Source of the DNA: Brachybacterium epidermidis
GTDB taxonomy: Bacteria; Actinomycetota; Actinomycetes; Actinomycetales; Dermabacteraceae
Length of the DNA stretch: 64,000 nt
Assembly: GCF_015209585.1 (NCBI RefSeq)
Contig: NZ_JADEYR010000012.1
Location: 34,361-98,360, forward strand
Direction of reading: 5' to 3'
How positions within the stretch are numbered: the first letter of the stretch is position 1; each line of letters opens with the position of its first letter. This document shows positions 52,316 through 60,069 of this stretch, one piece after another. Both the position numbers and the translations under genes were made by a program. The notes beneath the pieces are model-generated. The model did no database searches and was not told where the DNA came from. It worked only from the letters and a program-made list of their open reading frames with translations.

Positions 52316-53686
52316 TCACGCTCGCCCGCCGCGGACGATCCGGCGCAGCGCCTCCACCCGCCGGGCCACCTCGGCCTCCGCGCCGTGGGTGCCGGGCCGG
52401 TAGTAGTCCACGCCGATCAGCTCGTCCGGCGGGTACTGCTGGGGGGCGACCCCGTGGGGCGCGTCGTGCGCGTACACGTACTCCTTACCGTGGCCCAGGT
52501 CCTTCGCACCGGAGTAGTGGGCGTCCCGCAGCGCCGGGGGCACGGGGCCCGCCTTGCCCGCGCGCACATCGGCGATGGCCGCGTCGATCGCCTTGTAGGA
52601 GGTGTTGGACTTCGGGGCGGTGGCGATGTGCACGACGGCCTGCGCCAGGGGAATGCGACCCTCAGGCATGCCCAGCATCTGCACCGCCTGCATCGCGGCC
52701 ACGGCCACCTGCAGCGCGGTGGGATCGGCCATCCCCACCTCCTCGCTCGCCGCGACCACCACGCGGCGCGCGATGAAGCGGGGGTCCTCCCCCGCCTCGA
52801 TCATGCGGGCCAGGTAGTGCAGGGAGGCGTCGACGTCGCTGCCGCGCATGGACTTGATGAACGCACTGGTCACGTCGTAGTGCTGATCCCCTGCCCGGTC
52901 GTAGCGCAGGGCCGCGCGGTTGACCGCTTGGGCCAGCGTGGCGGCGTCGACCTCACGGGAGTCCTTCATCAGGGCCGCCGCGGCCGCGGCCTCGAGGGAG
53001 GTGAGGATCTTGCGGGCATCCCCGCCGCCCAGGCGCAGCAGGGCCTCCCGGGCGTCGTCGGCGAGGGTCACCGCGCCGTCCAGCCCCCGCGGTGAGGTCA
53101 GAGCGCGGTCCACCAGCTCGTCGAGGTCCTCCCGCGCCAGCGGCTCCAGGGTGAGCACGATCGAGCGGGACAGCAGGGGCGAGATCACGGAGAAGTAGGG
53201 GTTCTCGGTGGTGGCGGCCACCAGGGTCACCCACCGGTTCTCGACGCTGGGCAGCAGGGCGTCCTGCTGGGACTTGGAGAAGCGATGCACCTCGTCGACG
53301 AACAGCACCGTCTCCTTGCCGGTGGTGCGCAGGCGGGAGCGGGCGCGGTCCACCACCTCGCGCACCTCCTTCACCCCGGCGAGCACGGCCGAGAGCTCCA
53401 CGAACTCGCGATCGCCCGAGCTGGCCACCACGTACGCGAGCGTGGTCTTGCCGGTGCCGGGCGGCCCCCACAGGATCACCGAGGAGGGGGCCGTGCGGGA
53501 GTCGTCGGCGGCCACCAGTCGGCGCAGCGGGCTGCCGGGCTCGAGAGCGGCGTGCTGGCCGACGACCTCGTCGAGCGAGCGCGGGCGCATCCGCACCGCG
53601 AGCGGCGCACGATGGTCCCGATTGCGGTCGGAGAGGGTGCGCGGGGCGGGTGCATCGCCCGCCAGCGAGAACAGGTCCTCCTCCAT
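52316..53686 (-). CDS. rarA: replication-associated recombination protein A (RarA/MgsA)
   Basis: A 456-residue clamp-loader-like AAA ATPase acting at stalled replication forks. [11 protein letters not shown] contains the Walker A (74-81), [16 protein letters not shown] the Walker B and sensor region, and [20 protein letters not shown] the arginine-finger region. [20 protein letters not shown] and the tetramerisation region follow, with the family-typical end [12 protein letters not shown]. The ATG follows a TACGCT element by six bases without a Shine-Dalgarno sequence. Confidence 0.96.
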   Translation of the reverse strand: MEEDLFSLAGDAPAPRTLSDRNRDHRAPLAVRMRPRSLDEVVGQHAALEPGSPLRRLVAADDSRTAPSSVILWGPPGTGKTTLAYVVASSGDREFVELSAVLAGVKEVREVVDRARSRLRTTGKETVLFVDEVHRFSKSQQDALLPSVENRWVTLVAATTENPYFSVISPLLSRSIVLTLEPLAREDLDELVDRALTSPRGLDGAVTLADDAREALLRLGGGDARKILTSLEAAAAAALMKDSREVDAATLAQAVNRAALRYDRAGDQHYDVTSAFIKSMRGSDVDASLHYLARMIEAGEDPRFIARRVVVAASEEVGMADPTALQVAVAAMQAVQMLGMPEGRIPLAQAVVHIATAPKSNTSYKAIDAAIADVRAGKAGPVPPALRDAHYSGAKDLGHGKEYVYAHDAPHGVAPQQYPPDELIGVDYYRPGTHGAEAEVARRVEALRRIVRGGRA

Positions 53687-53692
53687 CCCCCC

Positions 53693-53698
53693 AGCGTA
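53693..53698 (-). promoter_or_regulatory. -10 element for leaderless rarA transcript
   Basis: TACGCT on the minus strand ends six bases before ATG 53686, across a run of six G. Confidence 0.5.
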
Positions 53699-53820
53699 GT
53701 CCGCTCCTGTGACAGGCGGACCGGCACGAGCGGGAGCCGCCCTCCTGTGGCGCGCATCCCGATTGGCAACGGAGGGGAACCTACCGGCCGGTCCCCGCGG
53801 CCGTCGCTACTGTTCCTGGA

Positions 53821-53860
53821 TCGACCGACGGCGGTCGAACGGCTTCGACCGACGGCGGTC
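53821..53860 (+). promoter_or_regulatory. tandem palindromic operator upstream of the Nramp-like gene
   Basis: TCGACCGACGGCGGTC occurs twice (53821-53836 and 53845-53860), with centres 24 bp apart. Each copy contains the inverted arms GACCG and CGGTC around ACGG. A TACTGT hexamer at 53808-53813 could be the -10, which would put both sites just downstream of the transcription start. It looks like a double repressor site; the regulator is not in the window. Confidence 0.6.
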
Positions 53861-53891
53861 CATGGCCGAGCACTCACCGAGGACGGACGCG

Positions 53892-55316
53892 ATGACGCAC
53901 TCCACCCCCAGCGACCCGGTGCTGGACACCGCGCGTATCCGCGACCCCTACCAGCTCGATCCGGCGGACATCCAGGATCCGCCCCGCACCTTCCGCGGCG
54001 CGCTGAAGTTCCTGGGCCCAGGCATGATCACCTCTGCGGCCGTGGTGGGCTCCGGCGAGCTGCTGACCGCCACCACCCTGGGCGCCCAGGTGGGCTTCCT
54101 GTTGCTGTGGCTAGTGCTGGTCTCGACCTTCGTGAAGGTGTGGGTGCAGATCGAGCTGGGCCGTTGGACCATCTCCACCGGCCGCGTCGCGGGCTCCGGC
54201 TACAACGACGTGCCGCCGCGCATCGCGAAGCGGGGCTGGATGGCCTGGCTGGTGCTGCTGATGTTCGTCCAGTTCATGACCAGCCAGGCCGGCGTGATCA
54301 GCGCTGCCGCTTTCGCCTTCTCCTCCCTGCTGCCGATCGGGCCGGATCCGTACTCGTTGGTGTCCATCGGCGCCTGGGTGGCGATCCTGGTGGTGATTGC
54401 CGTGGTGATCCACTACGTCAACCGGTACACCCTGGTCGAGGGGCTCTCCACCGTGCTGGTAGTGGCGGTGACCGGCTTCGCGATCCTGGTGGTGTTCCTG
54501 CTGCAGGGCACCGAGTGGGCGTGGAGCGTGGGTGATCTGGCCGGTGGCATGCGCTTCCAGATCGCGGTGGGTGCCTTCGGCGTGGCCCTGTCCATGTTCG
54601 GCTTGACCGGTGTGGGCGCCGGTGAGGTCACCGCCTACACCTACTGGTGCGTGGAGAAGGGCTACGCCGCCTGGACCGGCCCGAAGGACGACACCCAGGA
54701 GTGGGTGGACCGTGCCCGCGGCTGGATCGGCGTGATGAAGCTCGACGCGTGGGTGTCATGGGCGGTGTACACCCTGTCCACTGCCGCCTTCTACATCCTT
54801 GGCGCTGCCGTGCTGCATCCTCAGGGCCTGATGCCCGAGGGATCGGACGTGATGACCACGATCGCCTCGATCTTCGACTCCGCGGTCGGCCGGTGGGGTG
54901 CGGTGGTGTTCCTGATCGGTGCGGGCACGGCACTGTTCAAGACCATCATCGCCAACGTGCCCAGCCTGGGGCGGCAGGTGGGCAATACGCTGGCGGTGTT
55001 CGGGGCCTTCGACTGGGAGGACCAGAAGGTCCGCGACCGCTGGATGCGCTGGATCATGATCGTGCTGCCCATCCTGTGGGGTCTGTTCGGCACCATCGTG
55101 CGCTCCCCGCTGCCGCTGGTGATCCTGGCCGGCATCCTCAACTCGATATTCCTGATCGGCGTGGCGATCTCCACCCTGTACCTCTCCCGCACCCAGACCG
55201 ATCCGCGCGTCCGCGACGGACTGCCGTTCAACGCCATGGTGGTCATCTCCGCCATCGCCATCACACTGGTCGGCGTGATCGGCCTCTACAGCACCATCGC
55301 CGACCTGCTCGGCTGA
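53892..55316 (+). CDS. Nramp-related membrane transporter lacking the DPGN metal motif
   Basis: A 474-residue protein with about eleven hydrophobic helices and Nramp-type layout. In helix 1, where metal carriers have DPGN, it reads FLGPGMITSAAVVGSGEL. In the helix 6 region it reads FGVALSMFGLTGVGAGEV with no metal-binding Met-Pro-His. This subgroup of the Nramp/APC superfamily therefore probably carries something other than divalent metals. ATG 53892 is preferred (GAGGACGG upstream) over ATG 53862. The next gene, 12 bases on, is an L-idonate dehydrogenase-like enzyme, hinting at a sugar acid or related solute. A tandem palindromic site precedes the gene. Confidence 0.8.
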   Translation: MTHSTPSDPVLDTARIRDPYQLDPADIQDPPRTFRGALKFLGPGMITSAAVVGSGELLTATTLGAQVGFLLLWLVLVSTFVKVWVQIELGRWTISTGRVAGSGYNDVPPRIAKRGWMAWLVLLMFVQFMTSQAGVISAAAFAFSSLLPIGPDPYSLVSIGAWVAILVVIAVVIHYVNRYTLVEGLSTVLVVAVTGFAILVVFLLQGTEWAWSVGDLAGGMRFQIAVGAFGVALSMFGLTGVGAGEVTAYTYWCVEKGYAAWTGPKDDTQEWVDRARGWIGVMKLDAWVSWAVYTLSTAAFYILGAAVLHPQGLMPEGSDVMTTIASIFDSAVGRWGAVVFLIGAGTALFKTIIANVPSLGRQVGNTLAVFGAFDWEDQKVRDRWMRWIMIVLPILWGLFGTIVRSPLPLVILAGILNSIFLIGVAISTLYLSRTQTDPRVRDGLPFNAMVVISAIAITLVGVIGLYSTIADLLG

Positions 55317-55328
55317 GAAGGGAGCACC

Positions 55329-56372
55329 ATGCTCGCCGTCGTCGTCCATGCCCCCGGTGACCTCCGTGTGGAGGAGGTGCCCGATCCCGTCCCGGAGCCC
55401 GACGAGGTGCTGCTGCGGATGTCCTTCGGCGGCATCTGCGGCTCCGACATCGCCTACTGGCGCAGCGGCATCAGCGGCACCGCGGTGCTGAAGGATCCGC
55501 TGATCCTCGGCCATGAGGTCTCCGGCACCATCGAGGCGGTCGGCGAGGACGCCCTCGCCGCGGTGGAAGCGGCCGGGCTGGGGACCGGCTCCGCGGTAAC
55601 CGTGCACCCGGCCACCCTCGTCGGCCGGTACCGGATGCCGGCCGAGATCGCGGATCGCACCAACCTGTGGCCGCAGGTCCGCTACTTCGGCTCGGCCGCG
55701 TTCGATCCGCACGAGCAGGGCGGCTTCTCCACCCTGCGCGCCGTGCGCCCGGACCAGCTGCGGGCGGTGCCCGCGGGCGTCACCCTGGAGCACGCGGCCC
55801 TGGCCGAGCCCTTCGCGGTCGCCCTGCACGCCGTCGCCCGCGCCGGTGACGTCTCCGGTCGCAGCGTGCTGGTCAACGGGGCCGGCCCGATCGGGGCCCT
55901 CGCTGTGGCAGCGGCCCGGCTGGCCGGTGCCGATCGCGTCGTCGCGGCCGACCTCTCCCCGGCCGCGCTGGAGATCGCCCGTGCCATGGGCGCCGACGGG
56001 ACGGTCGACGTCGGCGCCGGTGACGCACTGCCCGCCGACGTGGACGTGGCGATCGAGGCCTCCGGCGCACCCCGCGCCCTGGGCGGGGTGGTCGCAGCCG
56101 TGCGCCGCGGTGGCGTGCTGGTGCAGGTGGGGAACCTCCCGGCCGGCGAGGTGCAGGCCAGCCTGGGCGGGATCGTCACCCGGGAGATCGAGTACCGCGG
56201 CTCCTACCGCTTCGTCGACGAGATCAGCGGCGCCCTGGAGGCCATGGCGGGAGGTCTGGACGTCTCCCCGCTGATCACCCACACGGTCCCGCTGGACAGG
56301 GCCGTCGAGGGCTTCGAGATCGCAGCGGATCGCTCCACCGGATCCTCGAAGGTGCTCATCGACCTGCGGTGA
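55329..56372 (+). CDS. L-idonate 5-dehydrogenase-like zinc-type alcohol dehydrogenase
   Basis: A 347-residue medium-chain dehydrogenase. The catalytic zinc site is GGICGSD (Cys near 38) and GHEVSG (His/Glu near 63), and the Rossmann loop is VNGAGPIGALAV. RYFGSAAFDPHEQGGFS matches the IdnD subgroup, which oxidises L-idonate to 5-ketogluconate. The four-Cys structural zinc loop found in many relatives is absent: the region HPATLVGRYRMPAEIADR has no cysteine. AAGGGAG precedes the ATG, 12 bases after the transporter gene. Its end overlaps the convergent pyrD end by 17 bases. Confidence 0.82.
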   Translation: MLAVVVHAPGDLRVEEVPDPVPEPDEVLLRMSFGGICGSDIAYWRSGISGTAVLKDPLILGHEVSGTIEAVGEDALAAVEAAGLGTGSAVTVHPATLVGRYRMPAEIADRTNLWPQVRYFGSAAFDPHEQGGFSTLRAVRPDQLRAVPAGVTLEHAALAEPFAVALHAVARAGDVSGRSVLVNGAGPIGALAVAAARLAGADRVVAADLSPAALEIARAMGADGTVDVGAGDALPADVDVAIEASGAPRALGGVVAAVRRGGVLVQVGNLPAGEVQASLGGIVTREIEYRGSYRFVDEISGALEAMAGGLDVSPLITHTVPLDRAVEGFEIAADRSTGSSKVLIDLR

Positions 56373-57462
56373 GCGCCCTCGCGATGCGACCCGGCCATGA
56401 GGGCCCCTCGTAGATCAGTGCCGTGTAGCCCTGCACCAGGTCGGCGCCTGCGGCCAGGCGTGCGGTGACATCGGCCGCGGTGGTGACCCCACCGCAGCTG
56501 ATCACCACGGAGCCTGTCGGCAGCTCCTCGCGCAGCAGGCGCAGCACCTCCTCGGAACGGCCCGCCAGGACGGGGCCGGAGAGCCCACCGGCACCGATGC
56601 GCTCGATCCGGGCGCGGTCCTCGCGCAGGCTCTGGGGACGCTCGATGGTGGTGTTGGTGGCGATGACGCCGGCCAGGCCCAGTTCGGCCACCAGACGCGC
56701 CACCTCCCGCACGTCATCGTCATGGAGGTCGGGAGCGATCTTCACCAGCACCGGCACGGCACGACGCAGCCGCCGCTCGGAGCGGGCCGCCTCCTCGAGG
56801 ACCGCCCTCAGCACGGGCCGCAGCGACTCCACGGACTGCAGGTCGCGCAGGCCGGGAGTGTTGGGGCTGGACACGTTCACGGCGAGGTAGCTGGCGTAGG
56901 GGGCCAGGGTGCGGGCGGAGAAGCGGTAGTCCTCAGCCGCGTCCTCGAGCGGGGTGGACTTCGACTTGCCGATGTTCACGCCGATCACGGCGCGCTGCCC
57001 GCGCTCGCTGCGCCGCACGCGCGAGAGCCGCTCGGCCAGCTGAGCGGCACCGCGATTGTTGAACCCCATGCGGTTGATCAGTGCGCGGTCCTCCACCAGG
57101 CGGAAGCACCTCGGTGCGGGGTTGCCCGGCTGCGGACGCGCGGTCACCGTCCCCACTTCCACGTGGCCGAAGCCCAGGTCCAGCAGAGCCAGCGGCACCT
57201 CGCCGTCCTTGTCGAACCCGGCGGCGAGACCGAAGGCGTGGGGGTGACGCAGACCCAGCACCTCGGGCCCCTCGGCCGCGGCGCGCACCGGGTCGGGCAC
57301 GCGGAACAGCGCCCTCAGCAGCAGGCCGCTTCCGGGCAGGGCGGAGACCAGCTGGAGAGCGTCCACGGTGAGATGGTGCGCGCGTTCGGGGTCGATGCGG
57401 CCCAGCACGTGGCGGAACACGAGCGGGTACAGACCGCGGGAGGCAGGAGTCGGGGAGATCAC
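56356..57462 (-). CDS. pyrD: dihydroorotate dehydrogenase (quinone), class 2
   Basis: A 368-residue FMN enzyme of pyrimidine synthesis. The N-terminal helical membrane-association segment (RGLYPLVFRHVLGRIDPERAHHL) marks class 2. GLAAGFDKDGE, VGTVTARPQPGNP, RMGFNNRG and NVSSPNTPGLRDLQ (catalytic Ser) line the active site, and SCGGVTTAADV the phosphate site. GTG 57462 is chosen because TACCGT lies six bases upstream and the N-terminus then matches the family. An upstream in-frame ATG at 57540 adds unconserved sequence. Confidence 0.94.
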   Translation of the reverse strand: MISPTPASRGLYPLVFRHVLGRIDPERAHHLTVDALQLVSALPGSGLLLRALFRVPDPVRAAAEGPEVLGLRHPHAFGLAAGFDKDGEVPLALLDLGFGHVEVGTVTARPQPGNPAPRCFRLVEDRALINRMGFNNRGAAQLAERLSRVRRSERGQRAVIGVNIGKSKSTPLEDAAEDYRFSARTLAPYASYLAVNVSSPNTPGLRDLQSVESLRPVLRAVLEEAARSERRLRRAVPVLVKIAPDLHDDDVREVARLVAELGLAGVIATNTTIERPQSLREDRARIERIGAGGLSGPVLAGRSEEVLRLLREELPTGSVVISCGGVTTAADVTARLAAGADLVQGYTALIYEGPSWPGRIARALTAGR

Positions 57463-57468
57463 GGGGTC

Positions 57469-57474
57469 ACGGTA
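57469..57474 (-). promoter_or_regulatory. -10 element for leaderless pyrD transcript
   Basis: TACCGT on the minus strand ends six bases before GTG 57462. Confidence 0.5.
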
Positions 57475-57588
57475 CGTGCTCGGCGGGGCACCGCGCGCCC
57501 CTTTCGTCCTGCGAACGATTCCCGACGGCATCGCGTGCACGGGGGTGCGGCGACCGAACGGCGGTGAGGCGGCGCTGCCCTCGGGGGA

Positions 57589-58002
57589 TCAGCGCGAGCG
57601 CTGCCGCATCAGGTAGGTCAGCGCGACCACGGGCAGGAGCAGCGGGATGAACCCGTAACCGATGCCGTAGACGGACCACACCGTGTCGTCGGGGAACAGA
57701 GAGGGTGCCAGCACGCTCACCGTTCCCACGCAGACCACGCCGACCAGCTCCAGCACCACCAGCCACAGGGCTGCCCGGGATCCGTCCCGGCCCCTCACCA
57801 GCGCGATCGTCACCGCGATGTAGGTGATCGCCGCCAGCAGCGAGAGCGAGTAGGCCAGCGGTGCGGCATCGAAGTCGCGCAGGATCTGCACCAGGCTGCG
57901 GGCGGTCGCGGAGATCGCGAAGATGCCGTAGACGATCACCAGCACCGTGGTGAAGCCTCGCGAGCGGGATGCGCGCGCGCCCGTCGGTCCGTGAGGGCTC
58001 AT
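57589..58002 (-). CDS. small four-helix membrane protein
   Basis: A 137-residue protein with four hydrophobic segments (VLVIVYGIFAISATARS, LAYSLSLLAAITYIAVTIALV, ALWLVVLELVGVVCVGTVSVL, YGIGYGFIPLLLPVVALTYLM). Such small integral proteins are widespread in Micrococcales with no known role. ATG 58002 overlaps the stop of the upstream small membrane protein by four bases, so the pair is co-expressed and may form a complex. About 126 bases with nothing recognisable separate it from the pyrD start. Confidence 0.72.
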   Translation of the reverse strand: MSPHGPTGARASRSRGFTTVLVIVYGIFAISATARSLVQILRDFDAAPLAYSLSLLAAITYIAVTIALVRGRDGSRAALWLVVLELVGVVCVGTVSVLAPSLFPDDTVWSVYGIGYGFIPLLLPVVALTYLMRQRSR

Positions 58003-58361
58003 GCGAACCCTCCCGGCCAGATCTGCTCGAGTCGCATCGCCAGCACGGTCAGGGTCACGGCGACCACGCCGATGGCGAGGCTCCCCCAGCGGGTGCGCTC
58101 CCAGATGCCCAGCCAGGCGCCCCCGATGGGCAGCACCACCCCGGTGAGCAGGTATCCGTACAGCGTGACCGGGTCGGTCACCTCCCCGCCGCCGAGGTCG
58201 CGCATCACCAGCCCCAGCCCGAGCACCACCCACACCACCAGCACCAGGGCGGCCGCGCCCAGCAGCACCAGGTCCGCGGCGAGGTCGCGCAGCGTGTAGT
58301 AGGCCGCAAGGGCCGCAGTCAGTCCGCACACCACGTACAGCACGATCATCAGCACCTGCAT
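57999..58361 (-). CDS. small four-helix membrane protein
   Basis: A 120-residue protein with four hydrophobic helices (MIVLYVVCGLTAALAAYYTL, LVLLGAAALVLVVWVVLGLGL, YGYLLTGVVLPIGGAWLGIWE, LAIGVVAVTLTVLAM) and no other domain. ATG 58361 begins MQVLMIVLYVV. It precedes and overlaps the second small membrane protein gene. It is divergent from pepA with 129 bases between starts. Function is unknown. Confidence 0.72.
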   Translation of the reverse strand: MQVLMIVLYVVCGLTAALAAYYTLRDLAADLVLLGAAALVLVVWVVLGLGLVMRDLGGGEVTDPVTLYGYLLTGVVLPIGGAWLGIWERTRWGSLAIGVVAVTLTVLAMRLEQIWPGGFA

Positions 58362-58478
58362 GGGTGGCGTCGTCCTCCTCGGCCCGGGATCGGGTGGATC
58401 CGGGTGTCGATGCTGCGGCCATCCGCTCGCCCGCCCCACGGGCGGCCGGCGACCGAACGGGGTGTCGGGGCCGACGCC

Positions 58479-58484
58479 TACGAT
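58479..58484 (+). promoter_or_regulatory. -10 element for leaderless pepA transcript
   Basis: TACGAT ends six bases before ATG 58491, with no Shine-Dalgarno sequence. Confidence 0.55.
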
Positions 58485-58490
58485 AGATGC

Positions 58491-59948
58491 ATGCCAATGA
58501 TCAGTGTGTCCACAGCTTCCGTGCGCGACGTCGAGGCCGACGTCCTCATCCTCCCGCTGCTGAGCGGGAAGGACGATTCCCCCGCCAGCGTTCCCGGTGC
58601 GCCCGAGGTCACCGAGGCGATCGCCGCTCTGGAGCCGAGCAGCGCCCGCGGCGACGTGCACCGCATCCCCTCCTTCTCACTCGCCGCTGCCGGGTCCCTG
58701 CTGCTGGTCGGCGTGGGCGCCTCCTCGCTGGACGAGGTGTCGGCCGAGGATCTGCGCCTCGCGTACGGCGCCGCCTCCCGCGTGCTGACGGGCGTCGGCA
58801 CCGCCGCCCTCGCGCTGCCCGGGGGCAGCGCCCAGCAGCTCGCCGCGGCCATCGAAGGGGCTGCGCTCGGCGCCTACGCCTTCAACGCCCACAAATCGGA
58901 GTCCTCCAAGGCGAAGCCCGCTGTGGAGTCGCTGGTGGTGCTCGCCGAGGACGAATCCGCAGCCACCACCGCCGCGGAGCGGGCGGACGTGCTCGCCGGA
59001 GCCGTCGGCATCGCACGGGACCTGGTCAACACTCCCCCGAACCTGCTCTACCCGGCCGAGTTCGCCCGTCGGGCCCAGGAACTCGTGGAGGATCTGCCGA
59101 TCACCGTGACCGTGCTGGACGAGAAGGAGCTGGCCGAAGGCGGTTACGGCGGCATCGTCGGCGTGGGCCAGGGCTCCAGCCGCCCGCCGCGCCTGGTGCG
59201 CCTGGAGTACGCGCCCGAGGGCGCCGCTCAGTCGGTCGCCCTGGTGGGCAAGGGCATCACGTTCGACACCGGCGGCATCTCCATCAAGCCGGCTGCGGGC
59301 ATGGACGAGATGACCTCCGACATGACCGGCGCCGCCACCGTGCTGGCCGCCACCGTGGGCGCGGCTCGCCTGGGCCTGGGCGTGAGGATCACCACCTTCC
59401 TCGCACTGGCCGAGAACATGCCGGGCGGTGGCGCACAGCGTCCCGGTGACGTCGTCACCATGCGCAACGGCATGACCGTCGAGGTGCTCAACACCGACGC
59501 CGAGGGTCGAATGGTGATGGCCGACGCCCTCGTCGACGCCGTCGCCACCGAGCCGGACCTGGTGATGGACGTGGCCACCCTCACGGGCGCGGCGATGGTG
59601 GCACTGGGCAAGCGCACCGCCGCGGTGATGGGCACCGAGGCCGCGCGCGAGGCGGTGATGGAGGCATCGGCTCAGGCAGGCGAGCCGTTCTGGCCGTTGC
59701 CCTTCCCGGCCGAGCTGCGCGCGGACCTCACGGGTCGGGTCGCGGATCTGCGCAACATCGGCGAGCGCTGGGGCGGCGCGCTCTCCGCGGGAGTGTTCCT
59801 CAAGGAGTTCGTGGGAGAGGCCGAATGGGCTCACCTCGACATCGCCGGCCCCGCCTTCTCCACCGCACCGCTGGGCTACATGGGCAAGGGGGCGACCGGT
59901 ATGAGCGTGCGCACAGTCCTGCAGGTGATCGAGGACCGCGCCCGCTGA
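58491..59948 (+). CDS. pepA: leucyl aminopeptidase (M17)
   Basis: A 485-residue cytosolic aminopeptidase with two metal ions. LVGKGITFDTGGISIKP and MDEMTSDMTGAA provide the first metal ligands and the catalytic Lys. NTDAEGRMVMADAL is the M17 signature with the second acidic pair and catalytic Arg. The N-terminal alpha/beta domain (1-160) is typical and less conserved. VNTPPNLLYP joins the two domains. Length is standard for PepA. A -10 element fixes the start at ATG 58491. Confidence 0.95.
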   Translation: MPMISVSTASVRDVEADVLILPLLSGKDDSPASVPGAPEVTEAIAALEPSSARGDVHRIPSFSLAAAGSLLLVGVGASSLDEVSAEDLRLAYGAASRVLTGVGTAALALPGGSAQQLAAAIEGAALGAYAFNAHKSESSKAKPAVESLVVLAEDESAATTAAERADVLAGAVGIARDLVNTPPNLLYPAEFARRAQELVEDLPITVTVLDEKELAEGGYGGIVGVGQGSSRPPRLVRLEYAPEGAAQSVALVGKGITFDTGGISIKPAAGMDEMTSDMTGAATVLAATVGAARLGLGVRITTFLALAENMPGGGAQRPGDVVTMRNGMTVEVLNTDAEGRMVMADALVDAVATEPDLVMDVATLTGAAMVALGKRTAAVMGTEAAREAVMEASAQAGEPFWPLPFPAELRADLTGRVADLRNIGERWGGALSAGVFLKEFVGEAEWAHLDIAGPAFSTAPLGYMGKGATGMSVRTVLQVIEDRAR

Positions 59949-60069
59949 CCGAACGTCCGAGCGCACTGTACGGCGCCGCCTCGTGCCCTAGCATGGGTCT
60001 CGAAGGCGGCGCCGTCCGGTTGGGCCGGGCGCACAGGCCGCGATCATCACTCAGCGAGGGAGCACACAG

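Noticed and set aside
48640..52776. A 1378-codon plus-strand open frame across ruvX, alaS and rpsD
   Set aside because: It runs antisense through three well-identified genes and has no recognisable domains; it is a GC-skewed codon-position artefact.
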